64,000 nucleotides of DNA from the NCBI RefSeq assembly GCF_022662195.1, contig NZ_JAKMCS010000004.1, forward strand, positions 248,001 to 312,000, read 5' to 3'. Positions 45,843-54,378 of this stretch are shown in pieces (position 1 is the first letter of the stretch; every line of letters starts with the position of its first letter). The notes beneath the pieces were generated by a model that was given only the letters and a program-made list of their open reading frames with translations, was not told the DNA's origin and ran no database searches. Source of the DNA: Aestuariivivens insulae. GTDB lineage: Bacteria; Bacteroidota; Bacteroidia; Flavobacteriales; Flavobacteriaceae. The translations under genes and the position numbers were made by a program.

Positions 45843-46547
45843 ATGAAAACATTTATAGAAAAGATAGGAATACTAATGTTAGTAGGTGTTTTAGCCATTG
45901 GTTTTACCAATTGCAAAGCGGTTCAAAATGCCAATAACAAGCAAAAAGGCGCTGTTATAGGAGCTACAGGAGGTGCTATTTTAGGAGCCATTATTGGGAA
46001 TAATGTTGGAAAAGGCGGCCATGGCGAGCTAGGCGCTGTTATAGGAGGTGTTATTGGAGGAGGAGCAGGTGTGCTTATTGGAAACAAAATGGACAAACAA
46101 GCCCAGAAAATTGAAGAGGAAATACCAGGAGCCCAAGTAGAGCGTGTCGATAATGGTATTGTGGTAACCTTCGATGAAAGTAGTGGCGTGTATTTCGATA
46201 CAAACAAGTACAATATTAATGCAGGATCAGAAGAAACTTTAAATAAGCTTATAGGGGTATTTAGAGAATTCCCAGACACCAATATTCTAGTCGTTGGCCA
46301 TACCGATAGTGTTGGAGACGCTAATTATAATATGACGCTATCTAAAAACAGAGCGAATGCCGTAACCAATTACTTAACCGCAAACAGTGTTAGTATGAGT
46401 CGCGTTACTACCCATTGGTATGGTGAAGAGCAACCCGTTGCAGATAATGCTACAGCAGAAGGGCGTGCAAAAAACAGACGTGTAAACATAGCCATTGTTC
46501 CAAATGAAAAAATGATTGAAGACGCAAAAAAAGAGGCCGGGCAGTAA
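45843..46547 (+). CDS. OmpA family lipoprotein with glycine zipper (YiaD-like)
   Basis: This 234-residue protein has a lipobox-like GFTNC (Cys24), then a glycine-zipper region (about 36-85: GAVIGATGGAILGAIIG and GAVIGGVIGGGAGVLIG) that inserts in membranes. A C-terminal OmpA peptidoglycan-binding domain (about 110-225) has VVGHTDSVGDANYNMTLSKNRA and AEGRAKNRRVNIAI. It should tether the outer membrane to peptidoglycan. It is the second gene of a pair with the lipocalin-like protein and is followed by a hairpin terminator. Confidence 0.92.
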   Translation: MKTFIEKIGILMLVGVLAIGFTNCKAVQNANNKQKGAVIGATGGAILGAIIGNNVGKGGHGELGAVIGGVIGGGAGVLIGNKMDKQAQKIEEEIPGAQVERVDNGIVVTFDESSGVYFDTNKYNINAGSEETLNKLIGVFREFPDTNILVVGHTDSVGDANYNMTLSKNRANAVTNYLTANSVSMSRVTTHWYGEEQPVADNATAEGRAKNRRVNIAIVPNEKMIEDAKKEAGQ

Positions 46548-46568
46548 GTCTTCAATTAAAAGTTTATG

Positions 46569-46603
46569 AAAAGCTTGTTCCTTTATAAAGGGCAAGCTTT
46601 TTT
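46569..46603 (+). terminator. Hairpin terminator after the OmpA-type gene
   Basis: AAAAGCTTG pairs with CAAGCTTTT, with an inner CCTTT/AAAGG extension, and a run of T follows. Confidence 0.75.
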
Positions 46604-46662
46604 ATTTGATATTGATTTATACAGCATTGTAATGTTATTTCGATAGCATAGACTAAGGCTAC

Positions 46663-47505
46663 ATGCAAAAAACATTTACAGAGTTTTCAACCAATGCCAT
46701 TTTAAAGATAGGAGACGAGTCTCTTTTAGAAGCTTATAAAACGGTTAAGCGCCCAGAATTATTTACCTTTATTAGGACCAAGGAGTTTGAAGCAAAATTG
46801 GTAATAGACGATGTGCCATATACTATTGCGCCTAATAGCATATTGGCCTTAACTTCAACGCAATATCTTCAATTTGTTTTAGGTAAGGACTTAGTGGTTT
46901 ACCAATTCAACAGGGAGTTTTATTGTATAAAAGACCACGACCATGAGGTAAGTTGTGCTGGACTGCTGTTTTTTGGGAATATACATGTACCGAATATAAG
47001 CCTAAGCACAGATGAAAATAAAAAACTGCACATGCTACATGAGGTTTTTATTGATGAAATTGAAACCAAGGATACCATCCAGGCAGAAATGTTGCGTATG
47101 CTCATGGCACGTTTCATTATTATCTGTACGCGTTTGTTGAAAACCAAGAAAGGCTACTTAGAGAGATCTAAAAATGCTAAAGTGGATTTGTTGCGCGAAT
47201 TTAATATGCTGGTAGATACCCATTTTAAAACAGAGCATAAAGTATCTTTTTATGCCGAAAAATTATTTAAGTCACCCAAAACCTTATCTAATAGTTTTGC
47301 CCAGCTAAATACAAGTCCTTTACAAATTATACATGACCGTATAGTGCTGGAAGCAAAGCGGCAATTAATCTATACCGACAAATCGGCTAAGGAAATAGCG
47401 TATGATATTGGTTTCGAAGACGCTTCACATTTAAGCCGTTTATTTAAGAAACATACCAAAATCTCACCTTCAGACTTCAAAAAACAACTCCAAAAGGCTT
47501 CATAG
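46663..47505 (+). CDS. AraC family transcriptional regulator with Cys/His-rich sensor region
   Basis: This 280-residue protein has a cupin-like N-terminal half and a C-terminal AraC helix-turn-helix (VSFYAEKLFKSPKTLSNSFAQL and SAKEIAYDIGFEDASHLSRLFKKHTKISPSDFKK). The sensor half contains FYCIKDHDHEVSCAG near residues 86-100, two cysteines around a DHDHE run, which could bind metal or sense redox state. Two 21-bp sites with the same position relative to a -7-like CATCTTTG occur right downstream (47511 and 47769). They precede the small peptide gene and the AhpD-like gene, so these are its likely targets. Confidence 0.88.
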   Translation: MQKTFTEFSTNAILKIGDESLLEAYKTVKRPELFTFIRTKEFEAKLVIDDVPYTIAPNSILALTSTQYLQFVLGKDLVVYQFNREFYCIKDHDHEVSCAGLLFFGNIHVPNISLSTDENKKLHMLHEVFIDEIETKDTIQAEMLRMLMARFIIICTRLLKTKKGYLERSKNAKVDLLREFNMLVDTHFKTEHKVSFYAEKLFKSPKTLSNSFAQLNTSPLQIIHDRIVLEAKRQLIYTDKSAKEIAYDIGFEDASHLSRLFKKHTKISPSDFKKQLQKAS

Positions 47506-47510
47506 GGAAC

Positions 47511-47531
47511 AATTGACAATCTTTAGGGAAT
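47511..47531 (+). promoter_or_regulatory. Candidate AraC-binding site 1 (AATTGACAA-N5-AGGGAAT) with promoter
   Basis: This 21-bp site is matched at 18 of 21 positions by site 2 (47769-47789). A second common element, TCTAACC, lies at 47532-47538. CATCTTTG at 47563-47570 fits a -7 box, and its start lies 52 bp from the start of the site, exactly as at site 2. Confidence 0.6.
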
Positions 47532-47596
47532 TCTAACCATTTATCGGGAAGGTTTTATCATTCATCTTTGCACTGTATAATTAAAACAATTAAGTT

Positions 47597-47761
47597 ATGA
47601 ATGTAAAGCATAAATCTATTTTCAATTTAATTGAAATATTTAAGGGTAAAGGAAAAGAGCAAATCAAAAGCATTAGCTCCGAAACCCATTGTGAACAAAA
47701 ACAGATTCACGATTACTATTGTGATGCTGAAAAACCTCATGTAGCGCTAGCATCTGTCTAA
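47597..47761 (+). CDS. Hypothetical 54-residue peptide
   Basis: The frame ATG 47597 to TAA 47759 encodes MNVKHKSIFNLIEIFKGKGK, then a part with HCEQKQIHDYYCD, so two cysteines and two histidines lie close together near residues 31-42. It has its own promoter-like CATCTTTG and an upstream copy of the candidate AraC site, which makes it a probable real gene. I do not recognise it. It could bind a metal or be a regulatory peptide. Confidence 0.55.
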   Translation: MNVKHKSIFNLIEIFKGKGKEQIKSISSETHCEQKQIHDYYCDAEKPHVALASV

Positions 47762-47768
47762 AAGGAAA

Positions 47769-47789
47769 AATTGACAAGATTAAGGGAAT
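47769..47789 (+). promoter_or_regulatory. Candidate AraC-binding site 2 (AATTGACAA-N5-AGGGAAT) with promoter
   Basis: This is a second copy of the 21-bp site, again 52 bp (start to start) before CATCTTTG (47821-47828), with TCTAACC at 47801-47807. It precedes the AhpD-like gene at 47856. Confidence 0.6.
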
Positions 47790-47855
47790 AGTATACATGG
47801 TCTAACCTTAATACAAACAACATCTTTGTATCAAATAAATTAAAAAATTAAAAAA

Positions 47856-48404
47856 ATGAACACATTTAAAGTACCAACACGAGAAGAAGTAAGCGAGAAT
47901 AATCAAGCTATTTTCGACAAACTTAATAAAGCTTTAGGTTTTGTGCCTAACATTTATGCTACATATGCCCACAGCGATACGGCATTGGAGAATTATTTAA
48001 ATTTTTCTAACGCCAAAACCTCATTGTCGGTTAAAGAAAAGGAGGTGATTAATTTAGCGGTAAGTGAAGTAAACCAATGCGTTTACTGTTTATCTGCCCA
48101 TACGGCCATTGCTAAAATGAATGGTTTTACAGACGAACAAATTTTGGAGTTAAGAGCTGGTGAAGCCTCTTTCAATAACAAATTAGATGCCTTGGCCAGA
48201 CTTGCAAAGAACATTACAGAAAACAGGGGTAGAACCGATGAAGCTGTTCTTGAAAACTTCTTCAATGCAGGATATACCAAAGGCAACTTGGTTGATGCCA
48301 TTGCAATGGTTGGCGATAAAACCATTTCCAATTATTTACATCGAACAACACAAGTGCCAGTAGACTTTCCTGAAGTTAGGCCATTTGAGACGGTAACAGT
48401 ATAA
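47856..48404 (+). CDS. Carboxymuconolactone decarboxylase / AhpD-like protein
   Basis: This 182-residue all-helical protein has the AhpD-type redox motif CVYCLSAHTAIAK near residue 75 (CxxC followed by His). AhpD-like proteins use these cysteines as a thiol peroxidase or disulfide carrier. The N-terminal VPTREEVSENNQAIFDKL and FVPNIYATYAHS segments match the uncharacterised peroxidase-related branch. It is preceded by candidate AraC site 2 and is followed 26 bp later by a cupredoxin-like gene, so a role in oxidative or metal stress is a reasonable inference. Confidence 0.87.
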   Translation: MNTFKVPTREEVSENNQAIFDKLNKALGFVPNIYATYAHSDTALENYLNFSNAKTSLSVKEKEVINLAVSEVNQCVYCLSAHTAIAKMNGFTDEQILELRAGEASFNNKLDALARLAKNITENRGRTDEAVLENFFNAGYTKGNLVDAIAMVGDKTISNYLHRTTQVPVDFPEVRPFETVTV

Positions 48405-48430
48405 TGAACATCAATAAATAAGTTTAAAAG

Positions 48431-48802
48431 ATGAAAAAGATCATATCCATTTTAGTACTGGTATTGGCACTTGCTATAAATGCCAATGCCCAACAAGAAG
48501 TTAAAACAATTGCACTAGAACAAACCAAAGGAGAGTTTACCCAAAAATCATTAAAGGTAAGCGAAGGTACTTATGTCTTTAAAGTGTCCAATAATCATGT
48601 AGGTAGAGATGTAGGCTTGGTATTGGTTCCAAAAGGAAAAGATGCCAGTAAGCCAGAGAACCATATTACATCTGCTTATGTAACCCAAGTGGTTAAAGAT
48701 GGCAAAGTTGAAAATTCAAAGCCAACGGTCTTAAAAAAAGGAGAATATGTGTATTTCTGTCCGTTAAATCCAACACCACAGTATAGATTAATAGTAGAAT
48801 AA
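48431..48802 (+). CDS. Secreted cupredoxin-like protein
   Basis: This 123-residue exported protein has a signal peptide (ISILVLVLALAINANAQ) and a plastocyanin/azurin-like beta sandwich (GTYVFKVSNNHVGRDVGLVLVPKG). The copper-site positions are partly kept: His in NNHVGRD and Cys in YVYFCPLNP. The second His that normally follows the Cys is not seen in PLNPTPQYRLIVE. It may therefore bind copper differently or not at all. It is the second gene of a probable AraC-controlled unit with the AhpD-like protein. A strong terminator follows. Confidence 0.78.
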   Translation: MKKIISILVLVLALAINANAQQEVKTIALEQTKGEFTQKSLKVSEGTYVFKVSNNHVGRDVGLVLVPKGKDASKPENHITSAYVTQVVKDGKVENSKPTVLKKGEYVYFCPLNPTPQYRLIVE

Positions 48803-48823
48803 TTAGTAGCTAGATTGATGAAG

Positions 48824-48856
48824 AAAAAGGTTATCTTGAACAGGATAACCTTTTTT
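48824..48856 (+). terminator. Rho-independent terminator
   Basis: AAAAAGGTTATC and GATAACCTTTTT form a 12-bp stem with a run of T. It closes the AhpD-cupredoxin unit before tex. Confidence 0.85.
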
Positions 48857-48892
48857 GTTTTTGTTATTTTCGCTTTTCATTAGTTTAAGCCT

Positions 48893-51019
48893 ATGACAGC
48901 TCTAGTTTCCTATATTGTTTCCAGTAGCCAACTTCCAGAACAGTCGGTTAAGAATACCATTGAATTGCTTAATGAAGATTGCACGATTCCCTTTATATCA
49001 CGATATAGAAAAGAACGTACAGGCAATCTGGATGAGGTCCAAATTGGAGATATTGTAAAATTTAAAGAACAATTTGAAGCTTTGGAAAAGCGGAAAGAAA
49101 CCATTTTGAAAGCTTTAAAGGAGCAAGAGGTCTTAACGGTGGAATTGGAGCAGAAGATTAAAGAAGCTGTAGATTTAACTGTTTTGGAAGACCTCTATCT
49201 TCCGTATAAAAAAAGCCGAAAGACCAAAGCTGAAAAAGCCAGACAAAACGGATTGGAGCCTTTGGCAAAAATCATCATGGCACAACATGCTAACGACATT
49301 GAGTCAATAGCCTACAAGTATGTAAAAGGTGAGGTAAACTCAGTTGACGATGCTTTGGAAGGTGCCCGTCATATTATGGCCGAATGGATTAATGAGCGTA
49401 CCGATTTTAGGAATCAAATTCGATATCAATTAGAACGTTTTGCAACAATTTCCTCTAAAGTGGTGAAATCAAAAGAAACCGAAGAAGGTGCCCAAAAATT
49501 TAAGGACTATTTCGATTGGAACGAATCCTTAAGTCGTATCCCTTCACATCGCCTGTTGGCCATGTTACGAGCCGAAACCGAGGGCTATATTAAAACCAAA
49601 ATAGCTATTGATGACGAACGGGCCCTGGACAAAATGGAAAACCGTTTAATACGTTCCAATAACGATTGTACCGTGCAAATTCAATTGGCAATTATAGATG
49701 CTTACAAACGATTATTGCTCCCTTCTTTAAGCAATGAAGCACTTCAAAACGCCAAGTCTAAGGCCGATGAGGCGGCTATTTCGGTATTTGCTAAAAATTT
49801 AAAGCAGTTATTGTTGGGGTCGCCATTAGGAGAAAAGCGCGTGTTGGCTATCGACCCTGGCTATCGTACTGGTTGTAAAGTAGTCTGTTTAGATGCCCAA
49901 GGCGGGTTAATGTATAACGAAACCATTTATCCGCATCCACCAAAGAGCGATAGTGTTGGTGCTATGAAAAAGCTAAGCTCACTTACCGATGCCTATAAAA
50001 TAGAAGCGATAGCTATTGGTAATGGTACGGCATCAAGGGAAACGGAGGCGCTAATTAGAAAGATTAGGTTTAAAAACGATATTCAAGTGTTTGTGGTAAG
50101 TGAAGCTGGGGCCAGTATTTATTCGGCATCAAAAATCGCTAGGGAGGAGTTTCCTAACTACGATGTTACGGTTCGTGGAGCGGTATCCATTGGGCGACGC
50201 TTACAGGACCCTTTGGCGGAGCTGGTGAAAATAGAACCTAAATCTATAGGGGTAGGGCAATACCAGCACGATGTAGATCAAACCAAGCTTCAAAAAGCGT
50301 TGGACATGGTTGTTGAGCATTGTGTAAATGCCGTTGGTGTAAACGTAAATACAGCCAGTAAAAGCCTCTTGGCTTATGTTTCTGGAATAGGTACTAAACT
50401 GGCAGAGAACATATTTAACTTTAGAAAAGAAAATGGTCCGTTTTCATCAAGGAAAGCCATAAAAAAAGTGCCTCGTTTAGGGGATAAGGCCTTTGAACAA
50501 AGTGCTGCATTTTTAAGAATAAAGGATGCCGATAACCCTTTGGACGATTCGGCAGTGCATCCAGAAAGTTATGCCATTGTTGAGCAAATGGCCAAAGATT
50601 TAGGGGAAACGGTTAAAGCGTTAATAGGGAATTCGGCATTGATCAAAAAAATCGATTTAAAGACGTATTGCACAAAAACCGTTGGGTTGCCTACTTTGGA
50701 AGATATTGTAAAAGAGTTGGAAAAACCTGGGTTGGATATTCGAGAGCAAGCCAAGGTGTTTACCTTTAACCAAAATATAAAAACCATTACCGATTTGCAT
50801 GAAGGGCAATTGCTTCCCGGGATCGTAAATAACATTACCAATTTTGGTTGTTTTGTGGATGTTGGTATCAAAGAAAGCGGGTTGATTCATGTGTCCAATT
50901 TATCCGATAGTTTTGTTAAGGATGTAAACGACCATGTGCATTTGCACCAACAAATTATAGTAAAAGTTTTGGATGTTGATGTACTGAGGAAACGTATCCA
51001 GCTAAAATTATATAAGTAG
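48893..51019 (+). CDS. tex: Tex family RNA-binding transcription accessory protein
   Basis: This 708-residue cytoplasmic protein has the full Tex layout: an N-terminal helical Tex_N part (PFISRYRKERTGNLDE), a YqgF/RNase H-like domain (RVLAIDPGYRTGCKVVCLD near residue 318), helix-hairpin-helix motifs (VNTASKSLLAYVSGIG, then GPFSSRKAIKKVPRLG), and a C-terminal S1 RNA-binding domain (about 633-705, GIVNNITNFGCFVDVGIKES). Tex is thought to act in transcription and RNA metabolism. The gene is monocistronic between a terminator and the divergently regulated tetR region. Confidence 0.95.
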   Translation: MTALVSYIVSSSQLPEQSVKNTIELLNEDCTIPFISRYRKERTGNLDEVQIGDIVKFKEQFEALEKRKETILKALKEQEVLTVELEQKIKEAVDLTVLEDLYLPYKKSRKTKAEKARQNGLEPLAKIIMAQHANDIESIAYKYVKGEVNSVDDALEGARHIMAEWINERTDFRNQIRYQLERFATISSKVVKSKETEEGAQKFKDYFDWNESLSRIPSHRLLAMLRAETEGYIKTKIAIDDERALDKMENRLIRSNNDCTVQIQLAIIDAYKRLLLPSLSNEALQNAKSKADEAAISVFAKNLKQLLLGSPLGEKRVLAIDPGYRTGCKVVCLDAQGGLMYNETIYPHPPKSDSVGAMKKLSSLTDAYKIEAIAIGNGTASRETEALIRKIRFKNDIQVFVVSEAGASIYSASKIAREEFPNYDVTVRGAVSIGRRLQDPLAELVKIEPKSIGVGQYQHDVDQTKLQKALDMVVEHCVNAVGVNVNTASKSLLAYVSGIGTKLAENIFNFRKENGPFSSRKAIKKVPRLGDKAFEQSAAFLRIKDADNPLDDSAVHPESYAIVEQMAKDLGETVKALIGNSALIKKIDLKTYCTKTVGLPTLEDIVKELEKPGLDIREQAKVFTFNQNIKTITDLHEGQLLPGIVNNITNFGCFVDVGIKESGLIHVSNLSDSFVKDVNDHVHLHQQIIVKVLDVDVLRKRIQLKLYK

Positions 51020-51088
51020 ACCGACAGTTTTTATGCGGGGTTTCGATACATTTAGTAAATTTTAACATTTAAAATTTGGATTTACTAG

Positions 51089-51107
51089 ACGAGTGGTCAT
51101 ATTTTTG
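51089..51107 (+). promoter_or_regulatory. tetR promoter with overlapping operator-like half site
   Basis: TATTTTTG at 51100-51107 fits the -7 consensus TAnnTTTG, 20 nt before the tetR ATG. Directly before it is ACGAGTGGTCA, which matches 8 of 11 positions of the CCGACCGGTCA sites near the transporter operon. This suggests autoregulation. Confidence 0.45.
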
Positions 51108-51127
51108 TCAAGGATAAAACGGATAGA

Positions 51128-51721
51128 ATGAAAACGGCGAAACACGATACTAAAGCTAATTTCCTTTTAGAAAGGGGCATGGAGATTTTATGGAGTAAGG
51201 GATACAATGCAACAAGCGTTAACGATATCGTTCAAGCTGCAGATGTTCCCAAAGGCTCGTTTTATTTTTATTTCGATTCTAAGGAAGACTTTGTGGTAAA
51301 GGCCATAGAAAAGTATTTTGCGGCTATGTTCACGCCTGCTAAGGCCATTCTGGACGATAAGACAAAGTCCCCAAGAGAAAGACTGATTACTTTTAATGAG
51401 TTTAGGCTCGATGTCCTTAAGAATGAAATGGGCTGTAAGATGGGGTGCATGGCTTGTAATTTGAGTAGTGAAATGTCTGAGCATAGTGAACAAATTAGGA
51501 ATGCCATTTTGGTTAAGAATGAATATGTACTATCGCTCATCACAGCAGTTATTCAAGAAGCTAAGGATTTAGGGGAAATAACAAATCCAATGAGTGCTGA
51601 GGATATTGCATCTTTTATTGAAGATGCCGGTAAGGGAGCCATGATTAGCATGAAGGAAATGAAAAGTTCGTATCCTATTGACAATGTGATGAACATGATA
51701 GAGCACATATTGTTGAAATAG
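51128..51721 (+). CDS. TetR/AcrR family transcriptional regulator
   Basis: In this 197-residue protein the N-terminal helix-turn-helix is GYNATSVNDIVQAADVPKGSFYFYFDSKEDFV (residues about 24-55). The ligand-binding half contains MGCKMGCMACNLSSEMSE, a cysteine-rich stretch typical of one TetR subgroup. Three copies of the GACCGGTC palindrome lie in the gap between this gene and the MMPL operon, so it very likely represses that operon until a hydrophobic ligand is present. Confidence 0.9.
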   Translation: MKTAKHDTKANFLLERGMEILWSKGYNATSVNDIVQAADVPKGSFYFYFDSKEDFVVKAIEKYFAAMFTPAKAILDDKTKSPRERLITFNEFRLDVLKNEMGCKMGCMACNLSSEMSEHSEQIRNAILVKNEYVLSLITAVIQEAKDLGEITNPMSAEDIASFIEDAGKGAMISMKEMKSSYPIDNVMNMIEHILLK

Positions 51722-51751
51722 GCACATATAGTTTTTTAGTAAATAATAATC

Positions 51752-51759
51752 GACCGGTC
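51752..51759. promoter_or_regulatory. TetR operator copy 1 (GACCGGTC)
   Basis: This perfect 8-nt palindrome lies in the context ATCGACCGGTCTTTAT, just after the tetR stop. Confidence 0.55.
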
Positions 51760-51837
51760 TTTATATTTTGTTATAGTAGTTAACAAATTTGTTCCGAGCG
51801 TAATTTGTGTTACTTATTTAGTTAAGTACCATTAATC

Positions 51838-51854
51838 AATAACCGACCGGTCAA
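51838..51854. promoter_or_regulatory. TetR operator copy 2 (AATAACCGACCGGTCAA)
   Basis: This 17-nt string is identical to operator copy 3 and starts 92 bp upstream of it. The core palindrome is GACCGGTC. Confidence 0.65.
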
Positions 51855-51929
51855 CTATTAAATTTTAATTAGCTCAATAATGATGTGAAACAGTACAATA
51901 GTATAAATCAAAAAAACAAAATTAATATA

Positions 51930-51946
51930 AATAACCGACCGGTCAA
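51930..51946. promoter_or_regulatory. TetR operator copy 3 (AATAACCGACCGGTCAA)
   Basis: This copy lies 31 bp before the start codon of the transporter gene and is well placed to block its promoter or leader. Confidence 0.65.
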
Positions 51947-51976
51947 ATATAATCAAGTCAAACACTAAATCAAATT

Positions 51977-54355
51977 ATGAATGCACTAAAGAAAGCAAAA
52001 AGTTTTACAAATAAGTTTGCCACAAACTGGGCGAAATTTGTAATTAAATGGAAATGGCCAATGTTAATATCAACATTGGTACTAGCTATGGGGCTAGGGT
52101 CAAAGGGAAACATGGAGTTCGATGGCGATTACCATGTGTTTTTTAGTAAATCAAACCCCGAACTGGAAGCTTTTGACGCTTTACAGGAAAAGTTTACTAA
52201 AGACGATAATGTTATTTTGGTTTTAACACCATCTAACAAAAACGTATTTACAAAAGAAAACTTAACGGCCATTGAAGAATTAACGGCCGAAGCATGGAAT
52301 ACCCCCTATTCATCTAGGGTAGATGCTATTACCAATTTTCAATACACGCGTGCCGAAGGAGACGATTTATATGTAGACGACCTCTCTTATGAATCGTCTT
52401 TAAAAACCAATGAAGAGATTGCCAAAATAAAGGAAGTAGCCCTTAAGGAGCCTTTGTTGGTAGATCGAATTATTAATAAGGAAGGTAGCGTAACGGCAAT
52501 CAATATTACCGTAAAATTACCCGGGGAAAACGTTAATGAAATCCCTGGTGAAGTGACACCTTTTGTAAGGAATATGATTTCCAACTTTAAGGATAAATAC
52601 CCCAATTTTGAAATTCACTCTTCAGGATTGATTCCTATGAATACTGCATTTTTTGAAGCATCCATGAAAGATATGATGCTTACCATGATAATGCTGGTTA
52701 TTGTAATAATTACTACGTTAATTCTAACAAGAAACTTCTATAGCATGTTGGCTACCCTTGTTGTGGTGATGTTTTCTATTGTTAGTGCGGTGGGGTTTGT
52801 TGGCATTATGGGCATTAAGTTAACGCCACCGTCGGCTGTATTCCCAACCATGATACTTACGCTTGCGGTGGCCGATAGTATCCATATTTTGGTAACCATG
52901 TTACAAAAGATGCGTAAAGATGGCCTAAGCAAAATTGATGCTTTGGTAGAATCTATGCGCTTAAATTTTATGCCGGTTTTTATTACTAGTTTAACTACCG
53001 TTATAGGGTTCTTAACCATGAACTTTGGCGACGTACCGCCATTCTGGGATTTAGGGAATATTACCGCTTTCGGAATGATGATGGCGTTCCTGTTCTCAAC
53101 AACAACTCTGCCAGCTTTAATGGCTATTCTACCAGTTAAAGCGACTGCCAAACAAAAGGAAAGGGAAGTTAAAAAGACAGGCTGGTATACTAGTATGGGC
53201 AATTTTGTGGTGAAGCAACCGGCAAGATTAGCATTTGTAGCCCTATTAGCCATTGGTGGGTTAACCTATTTGGCAAATCAGAATGTATTTAATGATGAGT
53301 TTATCAATTACTTTGATAAAACCGTTGAATTTAGAAATAGCACAGACTATATAAGCGAAAATCTAACGGGTATTTATAATGTTGAATATGCTATTGGTAG
53401 TGGAGAAAGTGGGGGTATCAATAATCCAGAGTATCTAAAGAAACTAAATGCTTTTGAAGATTGGTTAAAAGAGCAACCAGAAGTTATTCACGTCAATGCG
53501 TTTAGCGAGGTAGCCCGAAGGGTGAACCGTTCCATGCACGGCGATGATGAGGCTTTTTACCGTGTACCCGATAACCGCGAAGAAGCCGCACAGTATCTAT
53601 TGCTTTACGAATTATCCTTGCCCTTTGGTTTGGACCTTAACAATCAGATAAACGTAGATAAATCGGAAACAAGGGTTACGGTAACCTTAAAAAACATTTC
53701 CAGTGCCGAAATGATTGAATTTTCAAAACGAGGAGAGCAATGGCTGCGTGATAACACCCCAGAACCCATGCATGCCATTGGTGTGAGCCCTACACTAATG
53801 TTCTCAAAATTGGGCTTTAGACAGGCCGATAGTATGTTCAATGGAAACATCGTAGCCCTGATACTAATTTCTTTGGTGTTGATAATTGCTCTTAGAAGTT
53901 TTAAACTGGGGCTGTTGAGTATCATTCCAAATGTAGCACCTGTTTTAGTTGGGTTTGGTATCTGGTTCCTTTACAAAGGGCAAATTAATACGGGAATGGT
54001 TATTGTTTTTGGTATGACCCTAGGGATCATAGTCGACGATACCGTGCACTTTATGAGCAAGTTCTTAAGGGCCCGAAGGGAACTGGGGTACAATGCCAAA
54101 CAAGCCGTTATTTACGCTTTTGAAACCGTTGGAAAAGCCTTGGTGACTACTACGGTTGTATTAATAGCCGGGTTTGCGGTACTATCAACCTCGTCGTTCG
54201 CATTAAATAGTTATATGGCCAGAATAACGGTAATCATAATCATTGCGGCCTTGATCATAGATTTCATTCTGTTACCATCATTATTGATCCTTACGGCCAA
54301 AAAAGAGATAAAGCCCATTATGGCACCAGAGCCTAAAGTAGCTTTTGATAAATAA
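51977..54355 (+). CDS. MMPL/RND family transporter
   Basis: This 792-residue inner-membrane transporter has the two-fold repeat of RND proteins. One membrane segment near residue 27 (WPMLISTLVLAMGLGSKG) leads to a large periplasmic domain. A five-helix block follows (about 235-395, DMMLTMIMLVIVIITTLI and VADSIHILVTML). Then come a second periplasmic domain (about 430-620) and a second helix block (about 625-775, GMTLGIIVDDTVHFMSKFL). This MMPL/HpnN-type group exports lipids and other hydrophobic compounds and needs proton force. It is the first gene of an operon with a LolA-like protein and a beta-barrel protein, under TetR-type operators. Confidence 0.9.
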   Translation: MNALKKAKSFTNKFATNWAKFVIKWKWPMLISTLVLAMGLGSKGNMEFDGDYHVFFSKSNPELEAFDALQEKFTKDDNVILVLTPSNKNVFTKENLTAIEELTAEAWNTPYSSRVDAITNFQYTRAEGDDLYVDDLSYESSLKTNEEIAKIKEVALKEPLLVDRIINKEGSVTAINITVKLPGENVNEIPGEVTPFVRNMISNFKDKYPNFEIHSSGLIPMNTAFFEASMKDMMLTMIMLVIVIITTLILTRNFYSMLATLVVVMFSIVSAVGFVGIMGIKLTPPSAVFPTMILTLAVADSIHILVTMLQKMRKDGLSKIDALVESMRLNFMPVFITSLTTVIGFLTMNFGDVPPFWDLGNITAFGMMMAFLFSTTTLPALMAILPVKATAKQKEREVKKTGWYTSMGNFVVKQPARLAFVALLAIGGLTYLANQNVFNDEFINYFDKTVEFRNSTDYISENLTGIYNVEYAIGSGESGGINNPEYLKKLNAFEDWLKEQPEVIHVNAFSEVARRVNRSMHGDDEAFYRVPDNREEAAQYLLLYELSLPFGLDLNNQINVDKSETRVTVTLKNISSAEMIEFSKRGEQWLRDNTPEPMHAIGVSPTLMFSKLGFRQADSMFNGNIVALILISLVLIIALRSFKLGLLSIIPNVAPVLVGFGIWFLYKGQINTGMVIVFGMTLGIIVDDTVHFMSKFLRARRELGYNAKQAVIYAFETVGKALVTTTVVLIAGFAVLSTSSFALNSYMARITVIIIIAALIIDFILLPSLLILTAKKEIKPIMAPEPKVAFDK

Positions 54356-54378
54356 TTCAAAAAAACAAACTTTTAAAA

